A stretch of 64,000 nt of DNA from NCBI RefSeq assembly GCF_012927325.1, contig NZ_JABBGI010000013.1, positions 86,067 to 150,066 on the forward strand, given 5' to 3'. Made by a program: the position numbers and the translations under genes. How positions within the stretch are numbered: position 1 is the first letter of the stretch; the number at the start of each line of letters is the position of its first letter. Below, in pieces: positions 54,083 through 62,545 of the stretch. The notes below the pieces were generated by a model. The model was given only the letters and a program-made list of their open reading frames with translations, was not told where the DNA came from and searched no databases. The DNA is from Chryseobacterium antibioticum (GTDB taxonomy: Bacteria; Bacteroidota; Bacteroidia; Flavobacteriales; Weeksellaceae).

Positions 54083-54110
54083 GAAAAAATCCTGATGATT
54101 ATCAGGATTA
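54083..54110 (-). terminator. Terminator of the T9SS cargo gene at 54116
   Basis: AATCCTGAT (54088-54096 approx.) pairs with ATCAGGATT (54101-54109), loop GATT; the A run at about 54083-54088 reads as a T run on the minus strand. It separates this gene from the ABC transporter operon. Confidence 0.75.
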
Positions 54111-54115
54111 AATTT

Positions 54116-54466
54116 TTATTGTTTTACAATTTGAGTCACCTTTTGGGTATTATCGCTTAAAATATAGCGAATCAGATATTTCCCGGGTTTTAATTTTTCA
54201 ATATTAATCTCTCCGGAATTCATGTTGACAGCGTAATTAGCTACTTGTGTTCCTAAAATTGAATAAAAGGTTACACTTTTAATCTTTAAAGCAGAATCTT
54301 TTGCTTTGATCAAAAGAAAATCCTTTGCAGGATTTGGGTAAGCTACCAATACACCGTCATCAGACTTCTGTGTGATGGAACCCGGCTCTCTCAGCTGTGC
54401 TTGCATATTGTTGGAAAACCCAACGAAAGCGCCTGTAAATAGAAATAAAAGTAAAAGTTTTTTCAT
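54116..54466 (-). CDS. Small T9SS-exported protein, mostly a type A sorting domain
   Basis: A 116-residue protein with a signal peptide (KKLLLLFLFTGAFVGFSNNMQAQ), a short linker of about 15 residues, and then a type A sorting domain: VLVAYPNPAKDFLLIKAKD, VTFYSILGTQVANY, INIEKLKPGKYLIRYI. There is almost no cargo domain, so the mature protein is essentially the sorting signal. It may be a small surface protein or a remnant of a larger one. The frame is open far upstream (to 54904) but that part overlaps hemB and lacks the signal peptide, so the Met at 54466 is the start. Divergent from hemB. Confidence 0.85.
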   Translation of the reverse strand: MKKLLLLFLFTGAFVGFSNNMQAQLREPGSITQKSDDGVLVAYPNPAKDFLLIKAKDSALKIKSVTFYSILGTQVANYAVNMNSGEINIEKLKPGKYLIRYILSDNTQKVTQIVKQ

Positions 54467-54584
54467 CAAATTATAATTTCTCAAATGTATTAAAACAAAA
54501 ATAAACAATTCTACAATTCTATACAATAGTTTTTTATATAAGTTGTAGTAAATTTGTACAAACTTATTCAAAAAGTATTCCAAA

Positions 54585-55574
54585 ATGATACATTCAAGAA
54601 ATAGAAGGCTTAGAGTTAATGAATCTATCAGAAGTTTAGTAAGAGAAAATATCCTTACAACTGATGATTTTGTAATGCCGATCTTCGTAATGGAGGGCGA
54701 AAACCAGCAGGAAGCGATCCCGTCTATGCCGGGTATCTTCAGGAGGAGTATAGATTTGACGGTGAAGGAATGTAAAGAATTGTTTTCTTTGGGTATAAAA
54801 TCTGTCAACCTGTACATGAAAGTGTCAGAACATTTGAAAGACAATACCGGAAAAGAAGCTTGGAACAAAGATGGATTAATGCAACAGACCATCAAAGCGA
54901 TCAAAGATGCAGTGCCAGGAATGATTGTGATGCCGGATGTAGCTTTAGATCCTTATTCAATTTACGGTCACGACGGAATCATTGAAAACGGAAAAATAAT
55001 GAATGATGCGACCAATGATGCTTTAGCAAGAATGTCTGTATCTCACGCCGAAGCAGGAGCTGACATTGTGGCACCAAGCGACATGATGGATGGAAGAGTA
55101 ATGGCGATTCGTGAAGCATTGGAAGAAAGCGGATTTACCGATGTGGGAATTTTGAGCTATTCAGCAAAATATGCAAGTTCTTTTTACGGACCGTTCAGAA
55201 GTGCTCTCGACAGTGCACCGAAAGATAATATGGATATTCCTAAAGATAAAAAGACTTATCAGATGGATTTCCATAATTCCCGCGAAGCTTTAAACGAAGT
55301 ATTCAAAGATATTGACGAAGGTGCTGATATCATTATGATCAAACCGGGATTACCTTATCTGGATATCGTTTCCAAAGTACGTGAAGCAATTGATCTTCCG
55401 ATAGCAGTTTACAATGTAAGCGGAGAATATGCTATGGTAAAAGCAGCAGCTCAGAATGGCTGGCTGGATAATGATAAAACGATCATCGAAAGCCTTACCT
55501 GCTTCAAGAGAGCTGGAGCAGATCTTATCTTTACTTATTTTGCGAAAGAAGCAGCAATGATTTTAAATAAATAA
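54585..55574 (+). CDS. hemB: Delta-aminolevulinic acid dehydratase
   Basis: A 329-residue porphobilinogen synthase. The two Schiff-base lysines lie in LSYSAKYASSFYGPFR and IMIKPGLPYLD. The metal-site region reads DVALDPYSIYGHDG, with Asp in place of the Cys ligands of the zinc enzymes, so it should be the magnesium-type enzyme. It joins two ALA molecules in heme synthesis. A TAAATTTG element at 54549-54556 may serve as the promoter (28 bases before the start). A strong terminator follows. Confidence 0.95.
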   Translation: MIHSRNRRLRVNESIRSLVRENILTTDDFVMPIFVMEGENQQEAIPSMPGIFRRSIDLTVKECKELFSLGIKSVNLYMKVSEHLKDNTGKEAWNKDGLMQQTIKAIKDAVPGMIVMPDVALDPYSIYGHDGIIENGKIMNDATNDALARMSVSHAEAGADIVAPSDMMDGRVMAIREALEESGFTDVGILSYSAKYASSFYGPFRSALDSAPKDNMDIPKDKKTYQMDFHNSREALNEVFKDIDEGADIIMIKPGLPYLDIVSKVREAIDLPIAVYNVSGEYAMVKAAAQNGWLDNDKTIIESLTCFKRAGADLIFTYFAKEAAMILNK

Positions 55575-55596
55575 TGATTAAGTCACCATCATACAG

Positions 55597-55626
55597 AAAC
55601 ACCTCAGTTGAAACTGAGGTGTTTTT
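55597..55626. terminator. Bidirectional terminator between hemB and the minus-strand unknown gene
   Basis: A perfect twelve-base stem (55597-55608 with 55613-55624), loop TGAA, then a T run; the left arm begins with A bases, so it can act in both directions. Confidence 0.88.
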
Positions 55627-55671
55627 ATTTTTAGAAAAAATATGTTTTTGTAATAGAGTAACGACAATTGA

Positions 55672-56400
55672 TTACATGATATTGAAATCTTTTCCTTTCG
55701 TGAATTTTGCAGCAAAAGGAGCTTGATTTCCAGAGTATTTTAAAACAAAATGTTTCTTTGTATCCGTATCTACTTTAGCATCCACTTCCACATCGGTAGT
55801 TTGAAAACTGACATCCAGTCCTACACCTGATTCTTTTTCAAGAAAGATTTCTACACTTTCTGCATAAAACAGGGAAGTACTCAGATAATTGAACTTGATA
55901 TTCTTTCGGTACGTTTTGGATTTGTCCTGCGTAAACTGAGAGTAGTTTTTCAGAATTTCAATTCCCGGAGAATCAATGTTGGTCACCCGCGATTTTGTCA
56001 CTCCGTTTACCCGTACAGAAAAGCTTTTAGCATTTTTGATATTGCCGTTCACTCCAATATTAAATAAAGAAGGAAGCGACAGGCCATATTCAACCATGCT
56101 GTCTTTTGTGAATTCAAAATCAGGGATCAAAGCCGGATGTTTGGGCGTGTTGATCAGTTGTTCCTTTACAGTATTCAGGACATCCCCGGAAAATAGAAAT
56201 CCGATGAGGTTGTTTTCTGTAGTTCTCCAGTTTCTGCCGTTCCACTCAAAGATTTCGCATAGCAATGTGTCCGCAGACGAATGGGGAAGAAGATCCATAT
56301 CCTGCCATTTGAAAACTTCCTTGGCGTAGGGCCTTCTGTCCACAATATTGAGACCCAGGTCCAGCGCAAGCAGATCTGTCAGGTCTTGATTATTTTCCAT
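55672..56400 (-). CDS. Protein of unknown function
   Basis: A 242-residue soluble protein without signal peptide or membrane segment. Its composition and alternating pattern in the C-terminal half (KNIKFNYLSTSLFYAESVEIFLEK-like strands, GVGLDVSFQTTDVEVDAKVD) suggest extended beta structure; the N-terminal part (LTDLLALDLGLNIVDRRPYAKEV) looks helical. I recognise no family, no catalytic motif and no repeat. Neighbours (hemB, TM2 protein) give no clue. The minus strand and surrounding terminator suggest an independent gene. Coding is supported by length and absence of any better overlapping frame. Confidence 0.72.
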   Translation of the reverse strand: MENNQDLTDLLALDLGLNIVDRRPYAKEVFKWQDMDLLPHSSADTLLCEIFEWNGRNWRTTENNLIGFLFSGDVLNTVKEQLINTPKHPALIPDFEFTKDSMVEYGLSLPSLFNIGVNGNIKNAKSFSVRVNGVTKSRVTNIDSPGIEILKNYSQFTQDKSKTYRKNIKFNYLSTSLFYAESVEIFLEKESGVGLDVSFQTTDVEVDAKVDTDTKKHFVLKYSGNQAPFAAKFTKGKDFNIM

Positions 56401-56457
56401 AGTAACTTAATTCTTGATTTGATGGAATAAAATTATGGAAATAAAATAATAAATGGT

Positions 56458-56751
56458 TTACAGCCATCCTTTTTTCCCATACACGTAGGTATCATCAAAC
56501 TGCTTATCACTCATAAACAGGTATAAAATCCCCTCAATAAAAGGAATAATAGAAGCTGCACCGAAAGTGACAATATTAAGGATAAGCTGAATCACCCCTT
56601 CCTTGGTATAGCCCAGATAAAACTTGTTTAAGGCCAGCCAGCCCACAAGGATTCCCAATATCGCAGCGGGAATTTTCTTTTCAGAACGGTAAGAACTATT
56701 GTTTTGCTGATTCTGATTGTTTTCTGTTTTGGTATAACCGTAATTTTCCAT
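56458..56751 (-). CDS. TM2-domain membrane protein
   Basis: A 97-residue protein. A Gln/Asn-rich cytoplasmic N-terminus of about 25 residues precedes two membrane helices: AAILGILVGWLALNKFYLGY and a second after KEGVIQLIL. The motif ALNKFYLGYTKEGVIQLIL is the TM2 domain signature (usually G-x-HrFYlG). The function of TM2 proteins in bacteria is unknown. It stands 57 bases upstream of the unknown gene on the same strand and may share its transcript. Confidence 0.87.
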   Translation of the reverse strand: MENYGYTKTENNQNQQNNSSYRSEKKIPAAILGILVGWLALNKFYLGYTKEGVIQLILNIVTFGAASIIPFIEGILYLFMSDKQFDDTYVYGKKGWL

Positions 56752-56963
56752 TGCTAATTTCTTTGTGATGAGTAAAATAATTTTCTGATAGGTCGAATGA
56801 AATTCTCAGGAGTTACAAAATACCCGTTTAAATATTCTTCTTTTTCGGTGGACAGATGCTGATTGTTGAAAGTGTTTTTTATGAATGAACAGAAAAATAA
56901 AGCCTTTCACTCAAAAAACAACGGATACAATTTATAATCTAAAATTTGAATTCAAAAAAACTT

Positions 56964-56971
56964 TATCTTTG
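56964..56971 (+). promoter_or_regulatory. Promoter -7 element (TATCTTTG) for lptB
   Basis: TATCTTTG is a full match to TAnnTTTG and ends five bases before the lptB ATG at 56977, so the transcript would be nearly leaderless. A TTG at 56946-56948 is 15 bases upstream, slightly closer than usual. Confidence 0.55.
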
Positions 56972-56976
56972 CTCCT

Positions 56977-58038
56977 ATGATTTTACGAGGAGAAAACTTA
57001 ATCAAAGAATACGGTCCTAAAAAAGTAGTAAAAGGTGTTTCTGTACAGGTTCAGCAGGGAGAAATTGTTGGTTTGCTTGGTCCAAATGGAGCAGGGAAGA
57101 CCACTTCATTTTATATGATCGTAGGACTGGTTAAGCCTACTTCAGGAAAAATCTTTCTCGATAAACAGGAAATCACCACCGATGCGATGTACCGTCGTGC
57201 CCAAAAGGGAATCGGTTATCTGGCACAGGAAGCCTCGATTTTCAGGAAGCTGTCGGTAGAAGAAAATATCATGGGTGTTTTACAGCTTACCAAGCTTTCA
57301 AGACGTGAGCAGCAGATCAAATGTGATGAGCTGATTGAAGAATTCTCATTGCAGCATGTGCGTAAAAACCGTGGTGACCTTCTTTCCGGTGGGGAAAGAC
57401 GTAGAACCGAAATTGCCCGCTGTCTGGCCACAAGCCCCAACTTTATCCTTCTCGATGAACCTTTCGCAGGGGTAGACCCGATTGCGGTAGAAGATATCCA
57501 GAAGATTGTAAGAAGTTTGGTAGACAAAAATATCGGGATCCTGATCACCGACCACAACGTTCAGCAGACCCTGGCCATTACCAATAAAACATACATTATG
57601 TTTGAAGGGAATATCCTGAAAGAAGGACTTCCGGAAGATCTTGCCAACGATCCACAGGTAAGAGAGGCGTATCTTGGAGAAAACTTTGTGTATCAGAGCA
57701 TTTTGGACAAACCGAAAAGGAAGAAATATATTTATAACATCTGGGCCGGTAATTTTGATTCAAAATCACAGCTGCAGGGATTTGTAGATGAAAATTTCGG
57801 GCAGTTTGATGATTTAAGACTGATGTACGGTTTTGAGGATGCCAGTTTTGCTTCGCTTGCCAATTCTGAAATTGAACATATTTTCAGTGAAGTGGTAGAT
57901 AAGAATGCTAATAATTCCTTTGTTTTTCAAAGAAAAGAACTCACATCACAGTACACTCTGGAACAGGCAGAAGCTGAATCCAAAGCCGCAAGCCAACCGG
58001 AACTGCATTATCTTACGACGTATTTTTACGAAGGATAA
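56977..58038 (+). CDS. lptB: LPS export ABC transporter ATPase with C-terminal extension
   Basis: A 353-residue protein. Residues 1-~240 are LptB: Walker A GPNGAGKTTSF (35-45), Q-loop region, YLAQEASIFRKL, signature LLSGGERRR near 136, Walker B FILLDEPFAGVDP and DHNVQQTL. It powers lipopolysaccharide extraction from the inner membrane with LptF/G. The usual LptB is about 240 residues; here about 112 extra residues follow (from SILDKPKRKK, with IYNIWAGNFDSKSQLQGFV and many acidic residues). The extension may be a regulatory or binding domain; it loosely recalls Imm22/DUF4284-type sequences, which is only an impression. The frame is continuous. Confidence 0.9.
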   Translation: MILRGENLIKEYGPKKVVKGVSVQVQQGEIVGLLGPNGAGKTTSFYMIVGLVKPTSGKIFLDKQEITTDAMYRRAQKGIGYLAQEASIFRKLSVEENIMGVLQLTKLSRREQQIKCDELIEEFSLQHVRKNRGDLLSGGERRRTEIARCLATSPNFILLDEPFAGVDPIAVEDIQKIVRSLVDKNIGILITDHNVQQTLAITNKTYIMFEGNILKEGLPEDLANDPQVREAYLGENFVYQSILDKPKRKKYIYNIWAGNFDSKSQLQGFVDENFGQFDDLRLMYGFEDASFASLANSEIEHIFSEVVDKNANNSFVFQRKELTSQYTLEQAEAESKAASQPELHYLTTYFYEG

Positions 58039-58083
58039 GACTATTTGTTAAAAAAAGCAGATCATTTGCTGAAAAATAGAATT

Positions 58084-58120
58084 AAACGTACCTTTTCTCT
58101 CAGAAATGGTACGTTTTTTA
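58084..58120 (+). terminator. Terminator after lptB
   Basis: AAACGTACC (58084-58092) pairs with GGTACGTTT (58108-58116), with a 15-base loop and a T run after it. It ends 15 bases before the next gene. Confidence 0.75.
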
Positions 58121-58134
58121 GTTAAATAATTTCT

Positions 58135-59943
58135 ATGGCAAAACCTTTTAACAGAACAGTCACATTATTTGGAATCTATAAACAGCTCGTTCCATTTATC
58201 AGGCCTTACCGTCCCATGATCTATTGGACGCTGTTTCTTACTTTTTTAGGAGCCCTTGCTGCACAGGTCAATCCTATTGTTTTAAAATACACGGTAGATG
58301 AGGTGACCAATCTTACCCATCTTCCGCATCCAATGTCGGAGGGTATTCATATTCTGGTGGTTATTTCGATTATTTTACTCGGAAAAGAACTGCTCAATAT
58401 TTTTATCAACTTCGGACAGAAGTTTTATGGTGAAAAAATAAGAATTAATGTAAGTTCTGTTTTGGCACAATCTGCCATCGACAAGATCCTTTCCTATAGA
58501 GTGGCCTATTTCAATGATGAGAATCATGAGTCCGGAAAGCTACAGATCCGGATAGACCGTGGTATTGAAAGTTTAACGAAGCTGGTACAAAACTTTTTTA
58601 TAGATATTCTGCCTCTTTTTTCCAATGCTATTATAGCTTTGATCATTATGTACATGCAGAATGTATATGTGGGAATGGTTTCTACAATCATTGTCCCGAT
58701 CTATTTTTATATCAGTTCTCTTCAGGCAAAAAAATTGGGAGGAGTACGCCGCCAGCTCAGAAATCAGAGAGAAAAAAAAACTTCAGGACTGCTGAACCTG
58801 ATCAATTCGATTATGGTGATCAAGAGCTTTGTCCGGGAAAAATTTGAAGGAAAAAAACAGTACGACCTGCAGATGGAGCTTATGGAAAGCCAGATGTTCA
58901 CAAGAAAAACCAACTTTATCTATGACGGTTTGAAAACGTTTATCGAGCAGTTCGGAGTGGTTTTAATTATTCTTTTGACAGTTTATCTAGTACTGGACCA
59001 GCAAATGACCATTGGTGCTATTATGCTTCATATCATGCTGTTCAACAATATTTCTGCTCCTATCCGCCAGCTGCATAGGATCTACGATGATATGAACGAT
59101 GCCATGATTTATGCTGAAGGCTATTTTGAGATCCTGAATGCAGATGACGAAAAAGAACAGAATGGAACTTATGTAGAAAAACAGATCAAGGGTAATTTTG
59201 AACTGAAAAATGTAAACTTTAGTTATCCGAACGGGACACATGCACTGCATGATGTTTCCATGAAAATCGAGAACGGGAAAACCACGGCATTGGTAGGGTT
59301 GAGCGGTGCTGGAAAATCTACAGTAATCAATCTCCTTTGTAAATTCTATCTTCCAAATTCCGGGGAAATCCTGCTGGATGGAGTTAATTTAAATGATTTT
59401 GAAAATAGTTTTCTAAGAAACGATCTTGGTTTGGTGCTTCAGAAAAACCATATTTTCCAGGGAAGCATTGAGGACAACATCCGTTATGGCGATATGAATG
59501 CGAGTTTCGAGGAAATTCAGGAGGCTTCGAGAAAAGCGTACCTCCATGAGCAGATCATGGATCTTCCGGATGGGTATCAGCATGACGCTACCCAGCTTTC
59601 CGGTGGACAGCAGCAGAGAATTGCCATAGCAAGATTATTCCTGAAAAACCCACCCATCATTTTTCTGGATGAACCAACAGCCAGTCTGGATGCTATTGCT
59701 ACAGAACAAATCAAAAACTCCCTCGATGCTATCAAAGAAGGTCGTACTGTCGTTATTATCTCCCATTCACTGTCACAAATTCTGGATTCAGATACCATTT
59801 ATGTAATGAAAAAAGGAAGGGTAGTGGAAAGCGGAACCCATGACGAATTGGTTCAGATGAACGGAACATACCGTGAAATTTTTGATGCCTCTGCCAGAAG
59901 TTTAAATCTGGATAAGCTGGTGAATTCTTTTAAAGACAATTGA
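58135..59943 (+). CDS. ABC transporter, permease and ATPase in one chain (ABCB-like)
   Basis: A 602-residue half-transporter. Residues ~20-330 form an ABC type-I exporter membrane domain with six segments, and residues ~350-600 the nucleotide-binding domain: Walker A GLSGAGKST, Q-loop VLQKNHIFQ, signature LSGGQQQR, Walker B IIFLDEPTASLD and the switch His in ISHSLSQ. Such homodimers export lipids, peptides, drugs or metals; the MsbA-like architecture together with the neighbouring lptB would allow a lipid A flippase role, but flippase assignment needs more than this. It starts at 58135 after the lptB terminator. Confidence 0.88.
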   Translation: MAKPFNRTVTLFGIYKQLVPFIRPYRPMIYWTLFLTFLGALAAQVNPIVLKYTVDEVTNLTHLPHPMSEGIHILVVISIILLGKELLNIFINFGQKFYGEKIRINVSSVLAQSAIDKILSYRVAYFNDENHESGKLQIRIDRGIESLTKLVQNFFIDILPLFSNAIIALIIMYMQNVYVGMVSTIIVPIYFYISSLQAKKLGGVRRQLRNQREKKTSGLLNLINSIMVIKSFVREKFEGKKQYDLQMELMESQMFTRKTNFIYDGLKTFIEQFGVVLIILLTVYLVLDQQMTIGAIMLHIMLFNNISAPIRQLHRIYDDMNDAMIYAEGYFEILNADDEKEQNGTYVEKQIKGNFELKNVNFSYPNGTHALHDVSMKIENGKTTALVGLSGAGKSTVINLLCKFYLPNSGEILLDGVNLNDFENSFLRNDLGLVLQKNHIFQGSIEDNIRYGDMNASFEEIQEASRKAYLHEQIMDLPDGYQHDATQLSGGQQQRIAIARLFLKNPPIIFLDEPTASLDAIATEQIKNSLDAIKEGRTVVIISHSLSQILDSDTIYVMKKGRVVESGTHDELVQMNGTYREIFDASARSLNLDKLVNSFKDN

Positions 59944-59995
59944 TCTGAGCCGTACTGCATTCAGATTTTTGATGATTAAATTTTTTATTTCTCAC

Positions 59996-60023
59996 ACCTC
60001 TCGCAGATTCCGCGGATCTTCAC
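59996..60023. repeat. Possible degenerate intergenic repeat unit (CTCGCAGATTCCGCGGAT)
   Basis: The sequence CTCTCGCAGATTCCGCGGATCTTC resembles dispersed intergenic repeats based on CGCAGAT units that I recall from Chryseobacterium and Flavobacterium genomes. Only one copy is in the window, so this is a weak call from memory. Confidence 0.25.
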
Positions 60024-60093
60024 ATAGTATGGATTTTCGTTATTTGTAGGAGAATATATGTAGTAAGCTTCAAATGTTTTCTCATATAAGATT

Positions 60094-60125
60094 AAACGCA
60101 AAGGCTAAAATAAACCTTTGCGTTT
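60094..60125. terminator. Inverted repeat, candidate terminator between the ABC exporter and the AhpD-like gene
   Basis: AAACGCAAAGG (60094-60104) pairs perfectly with CCTTTGCGTTT (60115-60125) around a ten-base A-rich loop. It lies between convergent genes and could serve both, though the following T run is short. Confidence 0.55.
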
Positions 60126-60146
60126 GAAAAATTTTCAGCAGTCAGT

Positions 60147-60611
60147 TTATTGTGCAGTTTCAGGGACCTTATACGTGCCTACCTCTGCGCCAAAAGCAAT
60201 ATTGATCCGGTTATAACTGTTTATAGCAATCACAGCCATGGTAAGATCTACCATTTCACTTTCGGAAAAATGTTTGCTGGCTTCGGAATAAATTTCGTCC
60301 GAGATTTCCCTGCCATGTAAAGACGTTAAGCTTTCCGCCCAAAGCAATCCGGCTTTTTCTCTGTCTGTATAAAAAGAGCATTCTCTCCATGCGCTTACCA
60401 GAAATATTCGTTGCTCGGTTTCGCCTTTGGCTCTTAATTCCTTGGAGTGCATATCCAGGCAGAAAGCACACCCGTTCATCTGTGAAACACGGAAATACAA
60501 AAGTTCTAAAAATGAACTGTCAAGTGATGAATGCTGTACCTGAGATCCCATATGATGAAGGGCGTTGACAGCTTTGTTTCCCATTGCAAATGCATTGATT
60601 CTTTGTGACAT
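60147..60611 (-). CDS. Carboxymuconolactone decarboxylase/AhpD-like protein
   Basis: A 154-residue all-helical protein with the AhpD core motif NGCAFCLDMHSKEL: a CxxC pair and a downstream His, as in alkylhydroperoxidase-like members. Such proteins act in peroxide reduction or as decarboxylases. The start at 60611 gives SQRINAFAMGNKA, typical for the family; the frame extends upstream without a start codon that fits. It lies next to a Crp/Fnr regulator gene on the same strand (79 bases apart), suggesting that this regulator may control it under stress. Confidence 0.85.
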   Translation of the reverse strand: MSQRINAFAMGNKAVNALHHMGSQVQHSSLDSSFLELLYFRVSQMNGCAFCLDMHSKELRAKGETEQRIFLVSAWRECSFYTDREKAGLLWAESLTSLHGREISDEIYSEASKHFSESEMVDLTMAVIAINSYNRINIAFGAEVGTYKVPETAQ

Positions 60612-60690
60612 AATAATTTGATTTTTTTGATTAATTATGAGACAAATGTAGATCGCAATTTCCCGGAATTTTTTCACATTTGATAAAAAA

Positions 60691-61260
60691 CTATTTTTGT
60701 GCTCTGATTCTGCTTAAAGAAACCTGGGTGATCCCAATATAATCTGCCATATCTCCAAGACTGATTCGCTGGACAAGATCAGGTCTCTGCTTCAGGAAAT
60801 TATTGTACCGCTTTTTGCCATCATCTTCAAGCATTTCGCTTATCCTTCCCATCATATTGACCGGAGCTTTTGAATACAGCTTACTGAAAAGTGTTTCTGC
60901 CGTATGGTATTTTTTGCATAAACCTTCGATATGATCTTTATGTACGCGGAAAACTTCACAGGGTTCAAGGGCAACAATCATATATTTTGAGGGACGACCT
61001 GTCAAAAAACCGCTCAATTCCGTGAAAAAAGAATTTTCTGCAAAGAAAGTCATGATGAAATCTTTGTCACCATTATCGAAAAACAGCTTTACCAAGCCTT
61101 TCTCAAGAAAATAAAAATATCTGCACGTTTCGTCTCCTTTTAAAAGAAAATCTCCTTTTCTGTAAGTTTTTAATTCCAAACCTGAGACCAGATCTTCCAT
61201 GACAGATGGTTCCGGTTTTATAATATTTTCAATAGTCTGAATAAAACGGGTAGAATTCAT
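60691..61260 (-). CDS. Crp/Fnr-family transcriptional regulator
   Basis: A 189-residue protein. Residues ~1-115 form a cyclic-nucleotide-binding-like domain (YRKGDFLLKGDETCRYFYFLEKGLVKLF, ENSFFTEL), and the C-terminal part a winged-helix DNA-binding domain with the recognition-helix region ISLGDMADYIGITQVSLSRIRAQK. No cysteine cluster of Fnr type is apparent. The arginine that binds cAMP phosphate is not seen, so the ligand is unknown. It is encoded upstream of the AhpD-like gene and divergent from the WYL regulator gene at 61360. Confidence 0.87.
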   Translation of the reverse strand: MNSTRFIQTIENIIKPEPSVMEDLVSGLELKTYRKGDFLLKGDETCRYFYFLEKGLVKLFFDNGDKDFIMTFFAENSFFTELSGFLTGRPSKYMIVALEPCEVFRVHKDHIEGLCKKYHTAETLFSKLYSKAPVNMMGRISEMLEDDGKKRYNNFLKQRPDLVQRISLGDMADYIGITQVSLSRIRAQK

Positions 61261-61359
61261 ATTTTAAAAATATTGATTGTAAAAAAATTAAATATAATAA
61301 AAAGCAATCCAATTTATATTCTCCGGACCAAAAAAGATTGATAGATTTGCTATAGCAAT

Positions 61360-62313
61360 ATGAACGATCACTATCTTAAAAAACTGGACAGAGTAACGGC
61401 AATTCTCACCCAATTACAATCAAAATCAACGGTAAGGGCACAGGACCTGGCTGCCAAATTTGATGTCAGCATCCGGACGATCTATCGGGACGTGAAAACC
61501 CTTGAAAACGCTGGAATTCCTATTATTGGAGAAGCCGGGAACGGGTATTCTCTGATGGACGGCTACAAACTTCCGCCCATTATGTTTACGAAGGAAGAAG
61601 TACTGAGCTTCATAACTGCGGAAAAACTGATGCAGAAATTTTCCCATCAAAGTCTCGGAAATCATTACCAGACAGCAATGGAAAAAGTGAGGTCAGTGCT
61701 TCGGAATTCAGATAAAAACCTGATTCAGAATATTGAAAAGCAGATTGATGTTTTTAACTATCATACCCAGCCTGGTGGAGAGCTCAAAAATGTAATCCCC
61801 ATCATTCTGGAAAGCATTGCAGACAAAACGCAGCTCATCATTGAATATAAGACAGTTCATTCCGAAGTAACGAACAGAACGGTGGAAGCAGTAGGTGTTT
61901 TCTTTGAATTCAATTACTGGTATATCATGGCTTTCTGTACACTAAGAAAAGATTTCAGACAGTTTAGGGTCGACAGGATTTTGCAGATCTTTAAAACTCA
62001 GATCCCTTTTTCTCAGGAATATGGGCAAATCAATGATTACAGGAGGTATTCAAACGGAGAGAAAACAAGGGTCAGACTTTTGGTAGATAAAAAAATAATA
62101 GGACACATCGTGAATTCCAAAAGATATTACGGATTTATTGAAGAAACTGAAACCGAAGATGGAATTGAAATGACCTTTGATACCGAATGGATCAATGAAG
62201 GTTTTCCGCGCTGGCTGATCACTTTTGCAGATTATGCAACCGTTTTAGAGCCGGAATCTTTAAAAACGAAACTCAGAAATTTGGCATCGGATATTTCAAA
62301 AAAAATGGAATAG
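61360..62313 (+). CDS. HTH/WYL-domain transcriptional regulator (YafY/DeoR-type)
   Basis: A 317-residue protein. The N-terminal HTH (KLDRVTAILTQLQSKSTVRA, LAAKFDVSIRTIYRDVKTLE) binds DNA, followed by a WYL domain near 135-235 with FFEFNYWYIMAFCTLRKDFRQFR, where the equivalent of the W-Y-L motif is WYIMAF. WYL proteins sense ligands or nucleic acids and often regulate stress and defence genes. It is followed by a strong terminator and by a DinB-like gene on the other strand. A TAGATTTG element at 61342-61349 may be the promoter. Confidence 0.87.
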   Translation: MNDHYLKKLDRVTAILTQLQSKSTVRAQDLAAKFDVSIRTIYRDVKTLENAGIPIIGEAGNGYSLMDGYKLPPIMFTKEEVLSFITAEKLMQKFSHQSLGNHYQTAMEKVRSVLRNSDKNLIQNIEKQIDVFNYHTQPGGELKNVIPIILESIADKTQLIIEYKTVHSEVTNRTVEAVGVFFEFNYWYIMAFCTLRKDFRQFRVDRILQIFKTQIPFSQEYGQINDYRRYSNGEKTRVRLLVDKKIIGHIVNSKRYYGFIEETETEDGIEMTFDTEWINEGFPRWLITFADYATVLEPESLKTKLRNLASDISKKME

Positions 62314-62321
62314 AAAATATA

Positions 62322-62353
62322 AACTCCGGCTTCACGAATGTGAAGCCGGAGTT
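62322..62353. terminator. Terminator after the WYL regulator
   Basis: AACTCCGGCTTCAC (62322-62335) and GTGAAGCCGGAGTT (62340-62353) form a perfect 14-base stem with loop GAAT, followed by TT. It may also end the convergent DinB-like transcript. Confidence 0.85.
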
Positions 62354-62545
62354 TTGGAAATTTATATAATTTGAATAAAGAAACTTTTACTTCAACTAAA
62401 AGGCAAAAATCAAAAACAACAAAAATCTGGGGTGTCTATATTTAATGGATGGATAATTGGTATGATTGGTTTTGCGATTCTGCAGTTTCAGCTTTCTGTC
62501 TGAATTGAATCATCATTTTCAGTTTAAGTAAAGGCATTAATGATC

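Noticed and set aside
54467..54904. Upstream extension of the small T9SS gene
   Set aside because: It runs through hemB on the other strand and would bury the clear signal peptide starting at 54466.
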